From assembly GCF_000152805.1 (NCBI RefSeq), contig NZ_CH902578.1, forward strand, positions 3,459,906-3,523,905: 64,000 nt of DNA, read 5' to 3'. The notes beneath the pieces were generated by a model. That model searched no databases. It had not been told where the DNA came from and saw nothing but the letters and a program-made list of their open reading frames with translations. This DNA is from Maritimibacter alkaliphilus HTCC2654. GTDB lineage: Bacteria > Pseudomonadota > Alphaproteobacteria > Rhodobacterales > Rhodobacteraceae. Positions 45,803 through 54,673 of the stretch are shown one piece after another; position 1 is the stretch's first letter; every line of letters begins with the position of its first letter. The position numbers and the translations under genes are program-made.

Positions 45803-46387
45803 ATGCGGGTTTTGACAGTGGCATTTCTGGTGGCGGCATCGACGGCGGGGGCGGACCCGGTGGGGATCACGCCCGACATGATGAGCGTCACGGTGGATAC
45901 CGCATCCGGCCCCGTCGAGATCATGCGCGAACAGGACAACGACGCGGTGATCGAAGGCGATTTCGCCCGCATCGCTCGGCCCTGCCCGAATTTCTGCATT
46001 CAACCCATGGTTCCCGCGCCCGGCGTGACGCCGGTCGGGGAGTTGGAAATGCTCGGCTTCCTGACAGACCCGAACGTGGTGGTGATCGACGGCCGCGTGC
46101 GCCCCGACTTCGATACCGGAGCGATCCCCGGCGCGGTCAATGTCCCCTACACCGAGGCCGCCGACCGTCTAGGCGAGTTGGGCTGCGAGCCGGATTTCGA
46201 CGGCTGGATCTGCGACGGCGAGGGGGTGAAGTCGGCCGCTTTGTACTGCAACGGCCCGTGGTGCGGCCAATCCCCGACGGCGGCGCGGCGCATGATCGAA
46301 GCGGGATTCCCGGCGGAAAAACTGTTCTACTATCGCGGCGGGATGCAGATGTGGCGGATGCTGGGGCTGACGGTGACGGGGGAGTGA
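45803..46387 (+). CDS. periplasmic rhodanese-like sulfurtransferase
   Basis: 194 residues with a signal peptide (MRVLTVAFLVAASTAGAD). The rhodanese fold is shown by VVVIDGRVRPDFDTGAIPGAVNVPY, and the active-site loop begins at Cys in YCNGPWCGQS with two cysteines. It probably transfers sulfane sulfur in the periplasm. The ATG at 45803 follows GGGAGG. The AT-rich operator upstream suggests induction by sulfide or polysulfide. Confidence 0.85.
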   Translation: MRVLTVAFLVAASTAGADPVGITPDMMSVTVDTASGPVEIMREQDNDAVIEGDFARIARPCPNFCIQPMVPAPGVTPVGELEMLGFLTDPNVVVIDGRVRPDFDTGAIPGAVNVPYTEAADRLGELGCEPDFDGWICDGEGVKSAALYCNGPWCGQSPTAARRMIEAGFPAEKLFYYRGGMQMWRMLGLTVTGE

Positions 46388-46454
46388 GGAGGATAACGCC
46401 CTGAGCGGACATCCAATCCAAGTGCGGGGAACGTCCGCCCTCAGCCAATCCCGA

Positions 46455-46486
46455 ACAAAAAACCGGGACCCTTCGGCCCCGGTTTC
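46455..46486 (-). terminator. intrinsic terminator after sat-cysC
   Basis: On the minus strand AACCGGGGCC-GAAG-GGTCCCGGTT forms a 10-bp stem with one mismatch followed by TTTTG. Confidence 0.85.
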
Positions 46487-46512
46487 CATTCTTCCCTAAC
46501 TCACCGCAGAGC

Positions 46513-48225
46513 TTACTGCCCCGCGATCAGACCCATGCTTTCGAGCTTCAGGATCACCTGATGCGCGCAGTTGTCGACGTCGACGTTCTCGGTCTCGACG
46601 CTCAGCTCGGGGTTCTGCGGCACGTCGTAGGGGTCCGAGATGCCGGTGAACTCCTTGATCTTGCCTTCGCGGGCGAGTTTGTAGAGGCCTTTGCGGTCGC
46701 GGCGTTCGCATTCTTCGATGCTGGTGGCCACGTGGACTTCGACGAAGGCGCCGTATTGCTCGATCTCTTCGCGGACGTGGCGGCGGGTGGCTGCGTAGGG
46801 CGCGATGGGGGCGCAGATGGCGATGCCGCCGTTCTTGGTGATCTCGCTCGCCACGTAGCCGATGCGCTTGATGTTCAGGTCGCGGTGCTCTTTCGAGAAA
46901 CCAAGCTCCGACGACAGGTTCTTGCGCACGATGTCACCGTCGAGCAGCGTCACGGGGCGGCCGCCCATCTCCATCAACTTGACCATGAGCGCGTTGGCGA
47001 TGGTCGATTTGCCGGAGCCGGAGAAGCCCGTGAAGAACACGGTGAAACCCTGCTGCGAGCGCGGCGGTTTGGTACGGCGCAGTTCGCGGACCACTTCGGG
47101 GAACGAGAACCACTCGGGGATTTCCAGACCCTCTTGCAGGCGGCGGCGCAGTTCGGTGCCGGAGATGTTGAGGATGGTGACGTTGTCCTTGTCCTCGATC
47201 TCGTCGTTCGGCTCGTACTGGGCGCGTTCCTGCACGTAGACCATGTGTTTGAAGTCGACCATCTCGATGCCGATTTCGTCCTGGTATTCGCGGAACAGGT
47301 CCTGCGCGTCGTAGGGGCCGTAGAAATCTTCGCCGGCCGAGTTCTTGCCGGGGCCGGCGTGGTCGCGGCCGACGATGAAGTGGGTGCAGCCGTGGTTGGC
47401 GCGGATCAGGCCGTGCCAGACGGCTTCACGCGGGCCGGCCATGCGCATGGCGAGGTTCAGAAGCGACATGGTGGTCGTCGACTGCGGGTATTTGTCGAGC
47501 ACGGCCTCATAGCAGCGCACGCGGGTGAAGTGGTCGACGTCGCCCGGTTTGGTCATGCCCACGACCGGGTGGATCAGCAGGTTGGCCTGCGCTTCCTTGG
47601 CGGCGCGGAAGGTCAGTTCCTGGTGCGCACGGTGGAGCGGGTTGCGGGTCTGGAACGCGACGACCCGGCGCCAGCCCATCTTGCGGAAGAAGGCGCGCAT
47701 TTCATTGGGCGTGTCGCGGCGGGCGCGGAAGTCGTAGTGGACGGGCTGCTGGATGCCGGTGACGGGGCCACCGAGATAGACTTTGCCGGCCTTGTTGTGC
47801 AGGTAGTTGACCGCCGGGTGCGCGTCGTCGTCGGCGCCGAACACCTTTTCGGCCTCGCGCGATTTGTTCGGCACCCAGTTGTCGGTGACGGTCATGGTGG
47901 CGAGGATCACGCCTTCCTGATCGCGCAGCGCGATGTCCTGACCTTCGGTGAGGTTGGCGGCGAAATCCTCGGACACGTCGAGCGTGATCGGGATCGGCCA
48001 GAGGGTGCCGTCGGCGGTGCGCATGTTTTCGACGACGCCGTTGTAATCCTCTTCGGACAGGAAGCCCTTGAGCGGGTTGAAGCCCCCGTTCATCAGAAGT
48101 TCGAGGTCGCAGATCTGGCGCGGCGTCAGGTCCCAGGACACGAGGTCGGCGGCTTCGACCTTCAGTTTCTGGGCACTTTCGTAGGATACGTAGAGTTCCG
48201 GGATCGGGGCGAGGTTATTCAGCAT
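46513..48225 (-). CDS. bifunctional sulfate adenylyltransferase / adenylylsulfate kinase
   Basis: 570 residues from the ATG at 48225 (MLNNLAPIPELYVS), which has AGGAG 7 bp upstream. The N-terminal ATP sulfurylase part has FQTRNPLHRAHQEL and GRDHAGPG; the C-terminal APS kinase has Walker A GFSGSGKST and DGDIVRKNLSSELGFS. It makes PAPS from sulfate in two steps, for sulfonation or assimilation. Unusually, the reading frame stays open upstream without a stop into a MarR_EPS-type regulator, up to an ATG at 48591, so a 692-residue fusion could also be made. Confidence 0.93.
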   Translation of the reverse strand: MLNNLAPIPELYVSYESAQKLKVEAADLVSWDLTPRQICDLELLMNGGFNPLKGFLSEEDYNGVVENMRTADGTLWPIPITLDVSEDFAANLTEGQDIALRDQEGVILATMTVTDNWVPNKSREAEKVFGADDDAHPAVNYLHNKAGKVYLGGPVTGIQQPVHYDFRARRDTPNEMRAFFRKMGWRRVVAFQTRNPLHRAHQELTFRAAKEAQANLLIHPVVGMTKPGDVDHFTRVRCYEAVLDKYPQSTTTMSLLNLAMRMAGPREAVWHGLIRANHGCTHFIVGRDHAGPGKNSAGEDFYGPYDAQDLFREYQDEIGIEMVDFKHMVYVQERAQYEPNDEIEDKDNVTILNISGTELRRRLQEGLEIPEWFSFPEVVRELRRTKPPRSQQGFTVFFTGFSGSGKSTIANALMVKLMEMGGRPVTLLDGDIVRKNLSSELGFSKEHRDLNIKRIGYVASEITKNGGIAICAPIAPYAATRRHVREEIEQYGAFVEVHVATSIEECERRDRKGLYKLAREGKIKEFTGISDPYDVPQNPELSVETENVDVDNCAHQVILKLESMGLIAGQ

Positions 48226-48591
48226 CAGAGTACTCCTGTATTTAATGGGGGTCGGGCCGGCGGGCGTGCCGGTGAGTTCGGCGTGAAGTGCGGCGTATTC
48301 GGTGTATTTACGCGCGAGAAACGGGTCGATGAGGCGGGCTTTGGTGGCCGCGCCACGGGTGGTGAGGGCATAGACGAAACGCTGGCGCCGATCCGGCCCC
48401 TTGCGGTCGGTGATCTTCACCAGCCCCGCCTCGGTCGCCGCGCGAAGCTGGGCGTTGAGCGAGCCGAGCGAAATGCCGAGCGCCGCCGCCGTCTCGCGCT
48501 GCGACGCTTCAGGTGCCGCGTCGAGTTGACGGAGCAGCAGGAAAAGCTGGTCGTCCTCGGGCAGGTCGGGAAGGGCAGGGGCGGCGGTCAT
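48226..48591 (-). CDS. MarR_EPS-type HTH regulator in frame with Sat-CysC
   Basis: 122 codons from the ATG at 48591 that run into the sulfate adenylyltransferase frame with no stop codon. Residues about 15-100 match the EPS-associated MarR family: LFLLLRQLDAAPEASQRE, AAALGISLGSLNAQLRA and a winged segment ending KARLIDPFLARKYTEYAAL. A linker GTPAGPTPIKYRST follows. Either a regulator-enzyme fusion exists, or the regulator is a domain of a long form while most enzyme starts at the internal ATG. A 14-bp palindrome lies 22 bp upstream of the start codon. Confidence 0.7.
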
Positions 48592-48612
48592 GGCGTGTCG
48601 GGTTCAAAGTGT

Positions 48613-48626
48613 GTTCACGCGTGAAC
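48613..48626. promoter_or_regulatory. 14-bp palindrome upstream of the MarR_EPS-Sat frame
   Basis: GTTCACGCGTGAAC, perfectly palindromic, 22 bp before the HTH start codon: a good position for autoregulation. It shares the core TTCACGCGTGAA with the palindrome before xerC (6566-6579). Confidence 0.5.
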
Positions 48627-48715
48627 GCATAGGAGATTTTGCAGGTGCAGAAAAGAGGAAATGCGGCGCTAACGTCCCGAATTTCGGGTGTGGCGTGGGA
48701 CGTTGTTTTGGCCTG

Positions 48716-49804
48716 TCAACCCTGCGCCTCGCCCACGAGACCAGCGTTCTGGTTCCGTATCGCCGCCGCCGCGTCGTCGTAGAGGAACGGCAGGAACGCA
48801 TAGCGGCTGCCGCGCGTCACCGTGGAGACGGCGTGCAGGAGCGAGCAGGAAAACACCACCGCACCGCCCGGCGGGGCCTTGAAGCTTTGCGGGCCGTATT
48901 CGGGAAAGCTCACTTCGCCGCCCTCGAAGTCGTCGTTCAGGTTTATCGAGACGGCGAACCGGCGATGCGCCGTGCCGGAGGTGGTGTTGTCGCGGTGCGG
49001 GTTGAAATGCCCGCCTTCCTCGGCGCCGTAGCAGGAGACGATGTAACGCTCCATCCGCGTGACGTGGAACTGATGCACCTTGGCGATCTCGGGCACGACG
49101 CGGTTGACTATGCGGTTCTGGATCGTGCCGATCAACGCCTCGTCCGTCAGGGTGATGTCGCGCCGGACCTTGTGGCTGGCGTCCTGTTTATAGACGGTGC
49201 GCCCGTTTTCCTGCGTCATGAAGCCCGAGCTTTGCCCGCCGGTTTCGTCGAACAACTCGATCAACCGCGTGCACAACTCCGGCTCGAACACGCGGGGCAG
49301 GTAAAGCACGGGAGCCTGCAAGGGGATGCCCGCGAAGCGGTCGGGCGGAGGTTGCTGGGCGAGCAGGTCGAGCGCGGCCTCGTGTCCCGCGCCGTCCGGT
49401 CCGAACCGAAGCGAGGCGATCACGCGCAGGGTCGGGTCGATCAAGACCCAGAGGCCGCGTTTGTCGCCCTTGTCGTTGGCGGCGCCGTAAAGGCGGCTGA
49501 TCACGAGGTCGAAGTCCCAGAACTGCCGATAACCCGGAAAGCGATGGGACACGCGGCCCTCCGCCTCGTCCGCCGGGGAGGTGCTGACGCCAAAGAAGCT
49601 GGCGAAGCGGTCGTCGAACAGGTCGGGGCGATCATGGGCGGCCGCCAGCGCGGCGCGGGCCACCGGGTGTGCCGCGTCGTGAAAGAAACACAGCAGCAGA
49701 TAGCGGCCTGCGGAGGTGTCGAAGGTGAAGCGCGGGTTGCGGGTCGAGCGGGCTTTGAAGAACGGGGCGGGGTGCCCCGGCCCCGGCGACATGAATTCGG
49801 TCAC
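48716..49804 (-). CDS. peroxiredoxin-like domain fused to 2OG-Fe(II) oxygenase (prolyl 4-hydroxylase type)
   Basis: 362 residues. Residues 8-150 resemble a thioredoxin-fold peroxiredoxin (APFFKARSTRNPRFTF, LWVLIDPTLRVIASLRFG) but lack the catalytic TxxC cysteine. Residues 165-350 are a P4Hc oxygenase with iron ligands His270-x-Asp272 (NPHRDNT) and His324, and Arg334 for 2-oxoglutarate. It probably hydroxylates a peptidyl or small substrate. The GTG at 49804 follows GAGGACATTTGA; an ATG four codons on is possible. Confidence 0.82.
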   Translation of the reverse strand: MTEFMSPGPGHPAPFFKARSTRNPRFTFDTSAGRYLLLCFFHDAAHPVARAALAAAHDRPDLFDDRFASFFGVSTSPADEAEGRVSHRFPGYRQFWDFDLVISRLYGAANDKGDKRGLWVLIDPTLRVIASLRFGPDGAGHEAALDLLAQQPPPDRFAGIPLQAPVLYLPRVFEPELCTRLIELFDETGGQSSGFMTQENGRTVYKQDASHKVRRDITLTDEALIGTIQNRIVNRVVPEIAKVHQFHVTRMERYIVSCYGAEEGGHFNPHRDNTTSGTAHRRFAVSINLNDDFEGGEVSFPEYGPQSFKAPPGGAVVFSCSLLHAVSTVTRGSRYAFLPFLYDDAAAAIRNQNAGLVGEAQG

Positions 49805-49989
49805 TCAAATGTCCTCGCACTGCCTGCGGATGATCTTGGCGCAACGCGCGGGTCTGTCAATTGCGATGCGCGGGGGCCGGGCTGGGGCAGGGCCGCTCAC
49901 GACAGCGTGATGAAACCGCCGCAACTCTTCGCCGTCGGCTGCGTGGCTACAGGCATCGAAACCGAAACAGACCAACTGGAGGAAAACAG

Positions 49990-50553
49990 ATGTTCAAGAC
50001 AACCGTTGCCGCCGCCGCGCTCGCCGCCATGACCGTTCCGGCGCTTGCCGCAAGCCACGAAGAAGGCGGAAACCCGATGGTGGGTGGCGCTGAAATGTTC
50101 GCCGACAAGAACATCGTCGAGAACGCGATGAACTCGGCCGACCACACCACGCTCGTCGCCGCCGTGCAGGCCGCCGGACTGGTGGAGACGCTTCAGGGCG
50201 AAGGCCCGTTCACCGTGTTCGCACCGACCAACGCCGCGTTCGAGGCTCTGCCGGAAGGCACGGTCGAAGACCTGCTGAAGCCGGAAAACAAAGAGCAGCT
50301 TACGAAAGTGCTGACCTGTCATGTCGTCGCGGCCGACGCGATGTCGGACGCCATCAAGGGCATGATCGACGACGACGGTGGCGAGCACCCGGTGCCGACC
50401 GTGGGCGGTTGCACGCTGCAAGCCACCTATGACGGCGACGAAATCATGATCGAGGACGAAAACGGCAACGTCGCCAACGTCACGATCGCGGATGTCGACC
50501 AGTCGAACGGCGTGATCCACGTGATCGACAAGGTGCTTCTGCCCGCGATGTAA
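49990..50553 (+). CDS. secreted fasciclin (FAS1) domain protein
   Basis: 187 residues with signal peptide (MFKTTVAAAALAAMTVPALAAS). One FAS1 domain: NIVENAMNSADHTTLVAAVQ, then GPFTVFAPTNAAFEALP (H1 motif) and NGVIHVIDKVLLP (H2 motif). FAS1 proteins mediate adhesion. The insertion GMIDDDGGEHPVPTVGGCTL is acidic. The ATG at 49990 follows GGAGGAAAACAG and an intrinsic terminator follows the gene. Confidence 0.92.
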   Translation: MFKTTVAAAALAAMTVPALAASHEEGGNPMVGGAEMFADKNIVENAMNSADHTTLVAAVQAAGLVETLQGEGPFTVFAPTNAAFEALPEGTVEDLLKPENKEQLTKVLTCHVVAADAMSDAIKGMIDDDGGEHPVPTVGGCTLQATYDGDEIMIEDENGNVANVTIADVDQSNGVIHVIDKVLLPAM

Positions 50554-50585
50554 GCCGCGCAACCCACACTCACGGCTTAACGGAA

Positions 50586-50620
50586 GGTCGCCCGGATTAT
50601 TCGGTCCGGGCGGCCTTTTT
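50586..50620 (+). terminator. intrinsic terminator after the fasciclin gene
   Basis: GGTCGCCCGGA-TTATTCGG-TCCGGGCGGCC followed by five Ts. Confidence 0.85.
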
Positions 50621-50693
50621 CGTTGGTGGCGCCGTAACGGCACCGGGCCGAGGGGGCCAAATTTTCGCCACGCTTTGTGACTATGCGTTCACC

Positions 50694-51182
50694 ATGACAC
50701 AGGTTTCGTATATTCCCGACGCTTTCGGCCCCGCTCCGCTCAGGACCTGGGGATTCTGGGCGATCGTCACCGGCGCGCTGGCCGTCATGGTCGTGTGTTT
50801 CTACATCTACGGCCCGACGCTGGAACCGCAGCCCTCGGCTGCGCAACAGATCGGTGAAATCGCGGGAGAGATGAAGCGGGCCGCGTGGCGTGCTTTCCTC
50901 GGGATGGAGGCGGAAGCGGCGGCACCTGCGCCGGAGCCTTCGCTTTTCATGCGCTACCTGCCGTTCGCCGGCCCTGCGCTTGGGCTTGTCGCGGTCGTGC
51001 TCTCGGCGGTCTCGCTTATCCGGCGGGAGGACCGCAAACTTGCCGGATATGGTGTCGCGCTGGGTGGCGGGGCCGTGCTGTTTCAGGTGTTCTGGTGGTT
51101 TGCCGCGCTGATCGTCTGCGCGATCCTTTTCGTGAAAATCATCGAGAATCTCGACGGCTTCTTCAGCTTGCCGTGGGACTGA
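50694..51182 (+). CDS. hypothetical inner-membrane protein
   Basis: 162 residues with three to four hydrophobic helices (about 20-40, 87-108, 118-146) and a short periplasmic or cytosolic loop of negatively charged residues (GMEAEAAAPAPEPS). No family recognised. It has a weak ribosome site before the ATG at 50694 and converges on trxB. Confidence 0.65.
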   Translation: MTQVSYIPDAFGPAPLRTWGFWAIVTGALAVMVVCFYIYGPTLEPQPSAAQQIGEIAGEMKRAAWRAFLGMEAEAAAPAPEPSLFMRYLPFAGPALGLVAVVLSAVSLIRREDRKLAGYGVALGGGAVLFQVFWWFAALIVCAILFVKIIENLDGFFSLPWD

Positions 51183-51210
51183 CGGGGGCCTGACCGCCGC
51201 CGCCCGCGAC

Positions 51211-51243
51211 GAAAAACGCCCCCGCAGAGGATGCGAGGGCGTT
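51211..51243 (-). terminator. intrinsic terminator after trxB
   Basis: On the minus strand AACGCCCTCGCA-TCCTC-TGCGGGGGCGTT, a 12-bp stem with one mismatch, followed by TTTCG. Confidence 0.8.
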
Positions 51244-51269
51244 CGTGATGTCGTGTCTTTCGCGGGGCG

Positions 51270-52256
51270 TCAGACCGGGGCTTTTTCCGCTTCGACCGCA
51301 GCGGCGGGTTCCGCCTCTTCATGCTCGGCGAGGAATTTCTCGGCGTCGAGCGCGGCCATACAGCCCATGCCCGCGCTGGTCACGGCCTGCCGGTAGATGT
51401 GATCCGTCAGGTCGCCCGCGGCGAACACGCCGGGGATCGAGGTGCGGGTGGTCCCCGGCTCGACCTTTACGTAGCCGCCGTTGTGCAGCTCGAGCTGGTC
51501 TTTCACCAGCTCCGAGGCAGGCGCGTGGCCGATGGCGATGAACACCCCCTTGGCGTCCAGTTCGGTCACCGCGTCGGTCTTGACGTTGCGGACCTTCACG
51601 CCTTCGACGCCCAGCGGCATGTCGGTGCCCGTGACTTCTTCGAGCACGTGGTCCCACATCACCTCGATCTTCGGGTTCTTTTCCAGACGGTCGATCAGGA
51701 TCTTCTCGGCCCGGAATTCGCCACGGCGATGGATGACGGTGACCTTGGAGGCGAAGTTCGTCAGGAACAGCGCCTCTTCCACGGCGGTGTTGCCGCCGCC
51801 GACCACGATGATCTCCTGCCCGCGATAGAAGAAGCCGTCGCAGGTGGCGCAGGCGGAAACGCCGAAGCCCTTGAACTTCTCTTCCGTCTCGAGCCCAAGC
51901 CATTTCGCGCGTGCGCCGGTGGCCAAGATCACTGCCTCGGCCTCATAGGTCGCACCGCTGTCGGCCTTGGCCACGAAGGGCCGCTTGGACAGATCGAGAT
52001 CGGTGATGATGTCGGTCACGATCTCGGTCCCCATCGCGCGGGCGTGGGCTTCCATGTTCACCATCAGTTCAGGCCCCTGAATCTCGGTGAAGCCCGGATA
52101 GTTCTCGACCTCGGTCGTGGTGGTCAGCTGGCCGCCCGGCTCCATCCCCTGCACGAGGATCGGTTTCAGCATGGCGCGTGCGGCGTAGATTGCGGCGGTG
52201 TAGCCCGCCGGGCCCGATCCGATGATAAGGACGCGGGTGTGATGAGTGCCGGACAT
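51270..52256 (-). CDS. trxB: thioredoxin-disulfide reductase
   Basis: 328 residues from the ATG at 52256. FAD site [12 protein letters not shown], redox pair CATC (Cys136, Cys139) and NADPH site [12 protein letters not shown]. It reduces thioredoxin with NADPH. The C-terminus carries an extra acidic/alanine-rich tail ([15 protein letters not shown]) beyond the usual end. The frame is open further upstream but the family start is [13 protein letters not shown]. Divergent from an Lrp-type regulator. Confidence 0.94.
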   Translation of the reverse strand: MSGTHHTRVLIIGSGPAGYTAAIYAARAMLKPILVQGMEPGGQLTTTTEVENYPGFTEIQGPELMVNMEAHARAMGTEIVTDIITDLDLSKRPFVAKADSGATYEAEAVILATGARAKWLGLETEEKFKGFGVSACATCDGFFYRGQEIIVVGGGNTAVEEALFLTNFASKVTVIHRRGEFRAEKILIDRLEKNPKIEVMWDHVLEEVTGTDMPLGVEGVKVRNVKTDAVTELDAKGVFIAIGHAPASELVKDQLELHNGGYVKVEPGTTRTSIPGVFAAGDLTDHIYRQAVTSAGMGCMAALDAEKFLAEHEEAEPAAAVEAEKAPV

Positions 52257-52360
52257 GACGAATCCCTTCGAATTTCTCGTTTCCCAGCATATAGGGGGAG
52301 GGACATGGTGCCGAAACCCCTTGCGACACCTTGCCGGTTCGGCGCGCGGTCCCGACAGGA

Positions 52361-52390
52361 TATTGCGCAAGTGCGAAATATTATTGCGCA
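52361..52390. promoter_or_regulatory. direct repeats between trxB and the Lrp-type gene
   Basis: TATTGCGCA occurs at 52361-52369 and 52382-52390, 21 bp apart (two helical turns), within the 181-bp divergent promoter region. Phased repeats of this kind suit an Lrp/AsnC multimer. Confidence 0.4.
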
Positions 52391-52437
52391 GCCGGGGCCG
52401 TAGCGGTAAGGTTCGCGAAACCGCAGGGGAACGGCAC

Positions 52438-52938
52438 ATGGCGCATTCAAAACTCGACCCGATCGACCGGATGATCCTGGCCGAGTTGCAGGCCGACGGA
52501 CGCATGACCAACGTCGAACTGGCCAAGCGCGTCGGGATCTCGGCGCCGCCCTGCCTGCGCCGTGTGCGCACGCTTGAGGAGGCGGGCTACATCAAGGGCT
52601 ATCACGCCGACGTGGACAGCCGCGCGCTGGGCTTCGAGGTTCAGGTGTTCGCGATGGTCGGACTTGTCAGTCAGGCCGAAGCGGACCTGTCCCGGTTCGA
52701 GCAACGCTGCCGCGACTGGCCGCTCGTGCGCGAATGCCACATGCTGAACGGCGAGGTGGATTTCATCCTGAAATGCGTGGCACCCGACCTGTCGACCTTC
52801 CAGAGCTTCCTGACCGAGCAACTGACGGCGGCCGAGAACGTGGCGAGCGTAAAGACCTCGCTCGTGATCCGCGACGCCAAGGACGAACCGGGCGTGCCCT
52901 TCGACGTGCTGGAAGCGCGGATGACGGCGCAGGCGTAA
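52438..52938 (+). CDS. Lrp/AsnC family transcriptional regulator
   Basis: 166 residues: N-terminal HTH ([20 protein letters not shown], then [19 protein letters not shown]) and a C-terminal RAM ligand domain ([30 protein letters not shown]). The ATG at 52438 has AGGGGAACG upstream. It sits divergently from trxB, an arrangement seen in Rhodobacteraceae, and may control both promoters. Ligand unknown. Confidence 0.9.
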   Translation: MAHSKLDPIDRMILAELQADGRMTNVELAKRVGISAPPCLRRVRTLEEAGYIKGYHADVDSRALGFEVQVFAMVGLVSQAEADLSRFEQRCRDWPLVRECHMLNGEVDFILKCVAPDLSTFQSFLTEQLTAAENVASVKTSLVIRDAKDEPGVPFDVLEARMTAQA

Positions 52939-53035
52939 AAGCCACAGGCGGCGATTTGTCCGCAGCTTGCGGCTTGTGAGATTGAACGGTCCGGTTAAGG
53001 TCATCTGCGGGACGAAGCGCAGAGGGGAACCTGCC

Positions 53036-53623
53036 TTGAAGAAACTTGTTCGCAATCTGGCCTGCGTCGGTGCCGTCGCGGCGCTTTCGGGGTGTATGGG
53101 AACCGGAACGACGTCCGTCGCTACCCTCTACAATATTGGCGAGATTTTTGACCCGAATGCGCCAGCTTGGGATCTCAATTCTTACATCCCCGACCCCAAT
53201 GAAAACACCACGACCGTAACAAACTCCTTTCAGGACACGTCCTTCAAGACCATTTTCGACGGCGTGAGGTCTGCGGACAACAAGGCGCTCCTAACTTGGA
53301 ACGACAAGTTGGATCAAGTTGCCCAATCCTACGCAGGCTACTTGGTGGATACAGGTCAATTTACCCATAATGGCGGTGGGACCGACATTGAAACAAGAGT
53401 ATCCGCGTCCGGTTACGATGCCGAGTGGGTCGGCGAGAACTTAGCTAGAGGGCAGCAAACTGAGCAGGCTGCTATGACGGCATGGGAGAATTCCACTGGG
53501 CACCGAGAAAACTTGTTGCATGAAATGGCAGAGGAATTTGGATTAGGCATTTCCGGAACAGGGCAAGACCTCACGTGGGTTTTGGTTTTGGCGAACCCGT
53601 GTCTCCCTGGCGAGTCCTGTTGA
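53036..53623 (+). CDS. CAP/SCP-domain lipoprotein
   Basis: 195 residues from a TTG at 53036 with GAGGGGAAC upstream; lipobox LSGC (Cys20). The CAP domain has HNGGGTDIETRVSASGYDAE, VGENLARG and WENSTGHRENLL, conserved histidine and glutamate positions of the bacterial YkwD-like group. The gene is AT-richer than its neighbours. It is the first of three envelope lipoproteins in a row; function unknown. Confidence 0.8.
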   Translation: MKKLVRNLACVGAVAALSGCMGTGTTSVATLYNIGEIFDPNAPAWDLNSYIPDPNENTTTVTNSFQDTSFKTIFDGVRSADNKALLTWNDKLDQVAQSYAGYLVDTGQFTHNGGGTDIETRVSASGYDAEWVGENLARGQQTEQAAMTAWENSTGHRENLLHEMAEEFGLGISGTGQDLTWVLVLANPCLPGESC

Positions 53624-53860
53624 GTTCCATTCGGCTTAGTGCGTAGAGCGCGTCGCCAGCTGGCCCATCCCGCCCGCGCGCTCCCTCAGATGTGATCGCG
53701 GCGCGTTGCTCCACGAACACGGATTCGGGCGTCGAGGCGAGATTCTTTGGCCATTGCCATTGAATTTCTTAGGCTATTCCCCGTTAACTGGCACGCGGAG
53801 AACAGTTTTTTTCGCGCGAGTCGCTCTGTCAGGCGGCGGGCTTATCCGGGGGATGTTGAA

Positions 53861-54577
53861 TTGATTGGCAAGCGTATCGTGAAACTTGTGGCCGGGCTTG
53901 CGCTGGCCGGGGTCCTCGCGGCCTGTGAAACCGTGCCCACGGAAACCGCCGTCACCTCGAATGGCGAGGTGCTTCCGTTCGTGTCGCCGCGCACGCTGTC
54001 GATGTATCGCGAATTCGACGACGGCCAGTTCGTCGTGCCCGCCGTGCCGCGCCAATACCTGTCGGAAGAGGTCGCGCGGCAATACGTGCCGTATTACTCG
54101 CCCTATGCCGAGGGCACGATCGTGGTCGATCCGTATGCCTTCAAGCTTTACCTGATCTCGGGCCCGAACGAGGCGATGCGTTATAGCGTGGGTGTCGGCA
54201 AGGCGGGCTTCGGGCTGACGGGCGAGGCGCGGGTCAACCACCAGAAGGATTGGCCCTACTGGACGCCGACCGCCAACATGCTGCGGCGCGAGCCCGAAAA
54301 ATACGGTCCTGTGCGTGGCGGTATGGAGGGGGGCCTCGACAACCCGCTGGGCGCCCGGGCGCTTTACCTCTATCGCGGCGGGCGCGACACGCTTTATCGC
54401 ATTCACGGCACGCCCTACCCGTGGACCGTGGGCGGACAGGAATCGGGCGGGTGCATCCGCATGTTCCATCAGGATGCTATTCACCTTGCAGCCAATGTCG
54501 AAAACGGCACGCGGGTCGTCATCCTGAGCCAGAGCCAGACCGGCATGTACACGGTGGCCGAGGACGTGGCCTCCTGA
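53861..54577 (+). CDS. L,D-transpeptidase lipoprotein (ErfK/YbiS-like)
   Basis: 238 residues if the TTG at 53861 starts it; no strong ribosome site, and a nearby GTG is possible. Lipobox LAAC (Cys22). The YkuD domain lies in the second half: IHGTPYPW (His182) and SGGCIRMF (Cys198, Arg200). It probably links peptidoglycan peptides or attaches proteins to the wall from the outer or inner membrane. A second L,D-transpeptidase is at 29479-29952. Confidence 0.85.
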   Translation: MIGKRIVKLVAGLALAGVLAACETVPTETAVTSNGEVLPFVSPRTLSMYREFDDGQFVVPAVPRQYLSEEVARQYVPYYSPYAEGTIVVDPYAFKLYLISGPNEAMRYSVGVGKAGFGLTGEARVNHQKDWPYWTPTANMLRREPEKYGPVRGGMEGGLDNPLGARALYLYRGGRDTLYRIHGTPYPWTVGGQESGGCIRMFHQDAIHLAANVENGTRVVILSQSQTGMYTVAEDVAS

Positions 54578-54673
54578 CAGCGGATCGCCGCCGGACCCCA
54601 CGCGAACGTGCGTGCGTGATGGTGGGACTCTGTGTATGATCTGCCGCAAAACATAATGCGAGCAGGCAACCCT

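Noticed and set aside
46561-48624. 687-codon rightward frame opposite Sat-CysC
   Set aside because: Shadow; Val/Gly/Asp-rich with no family features.
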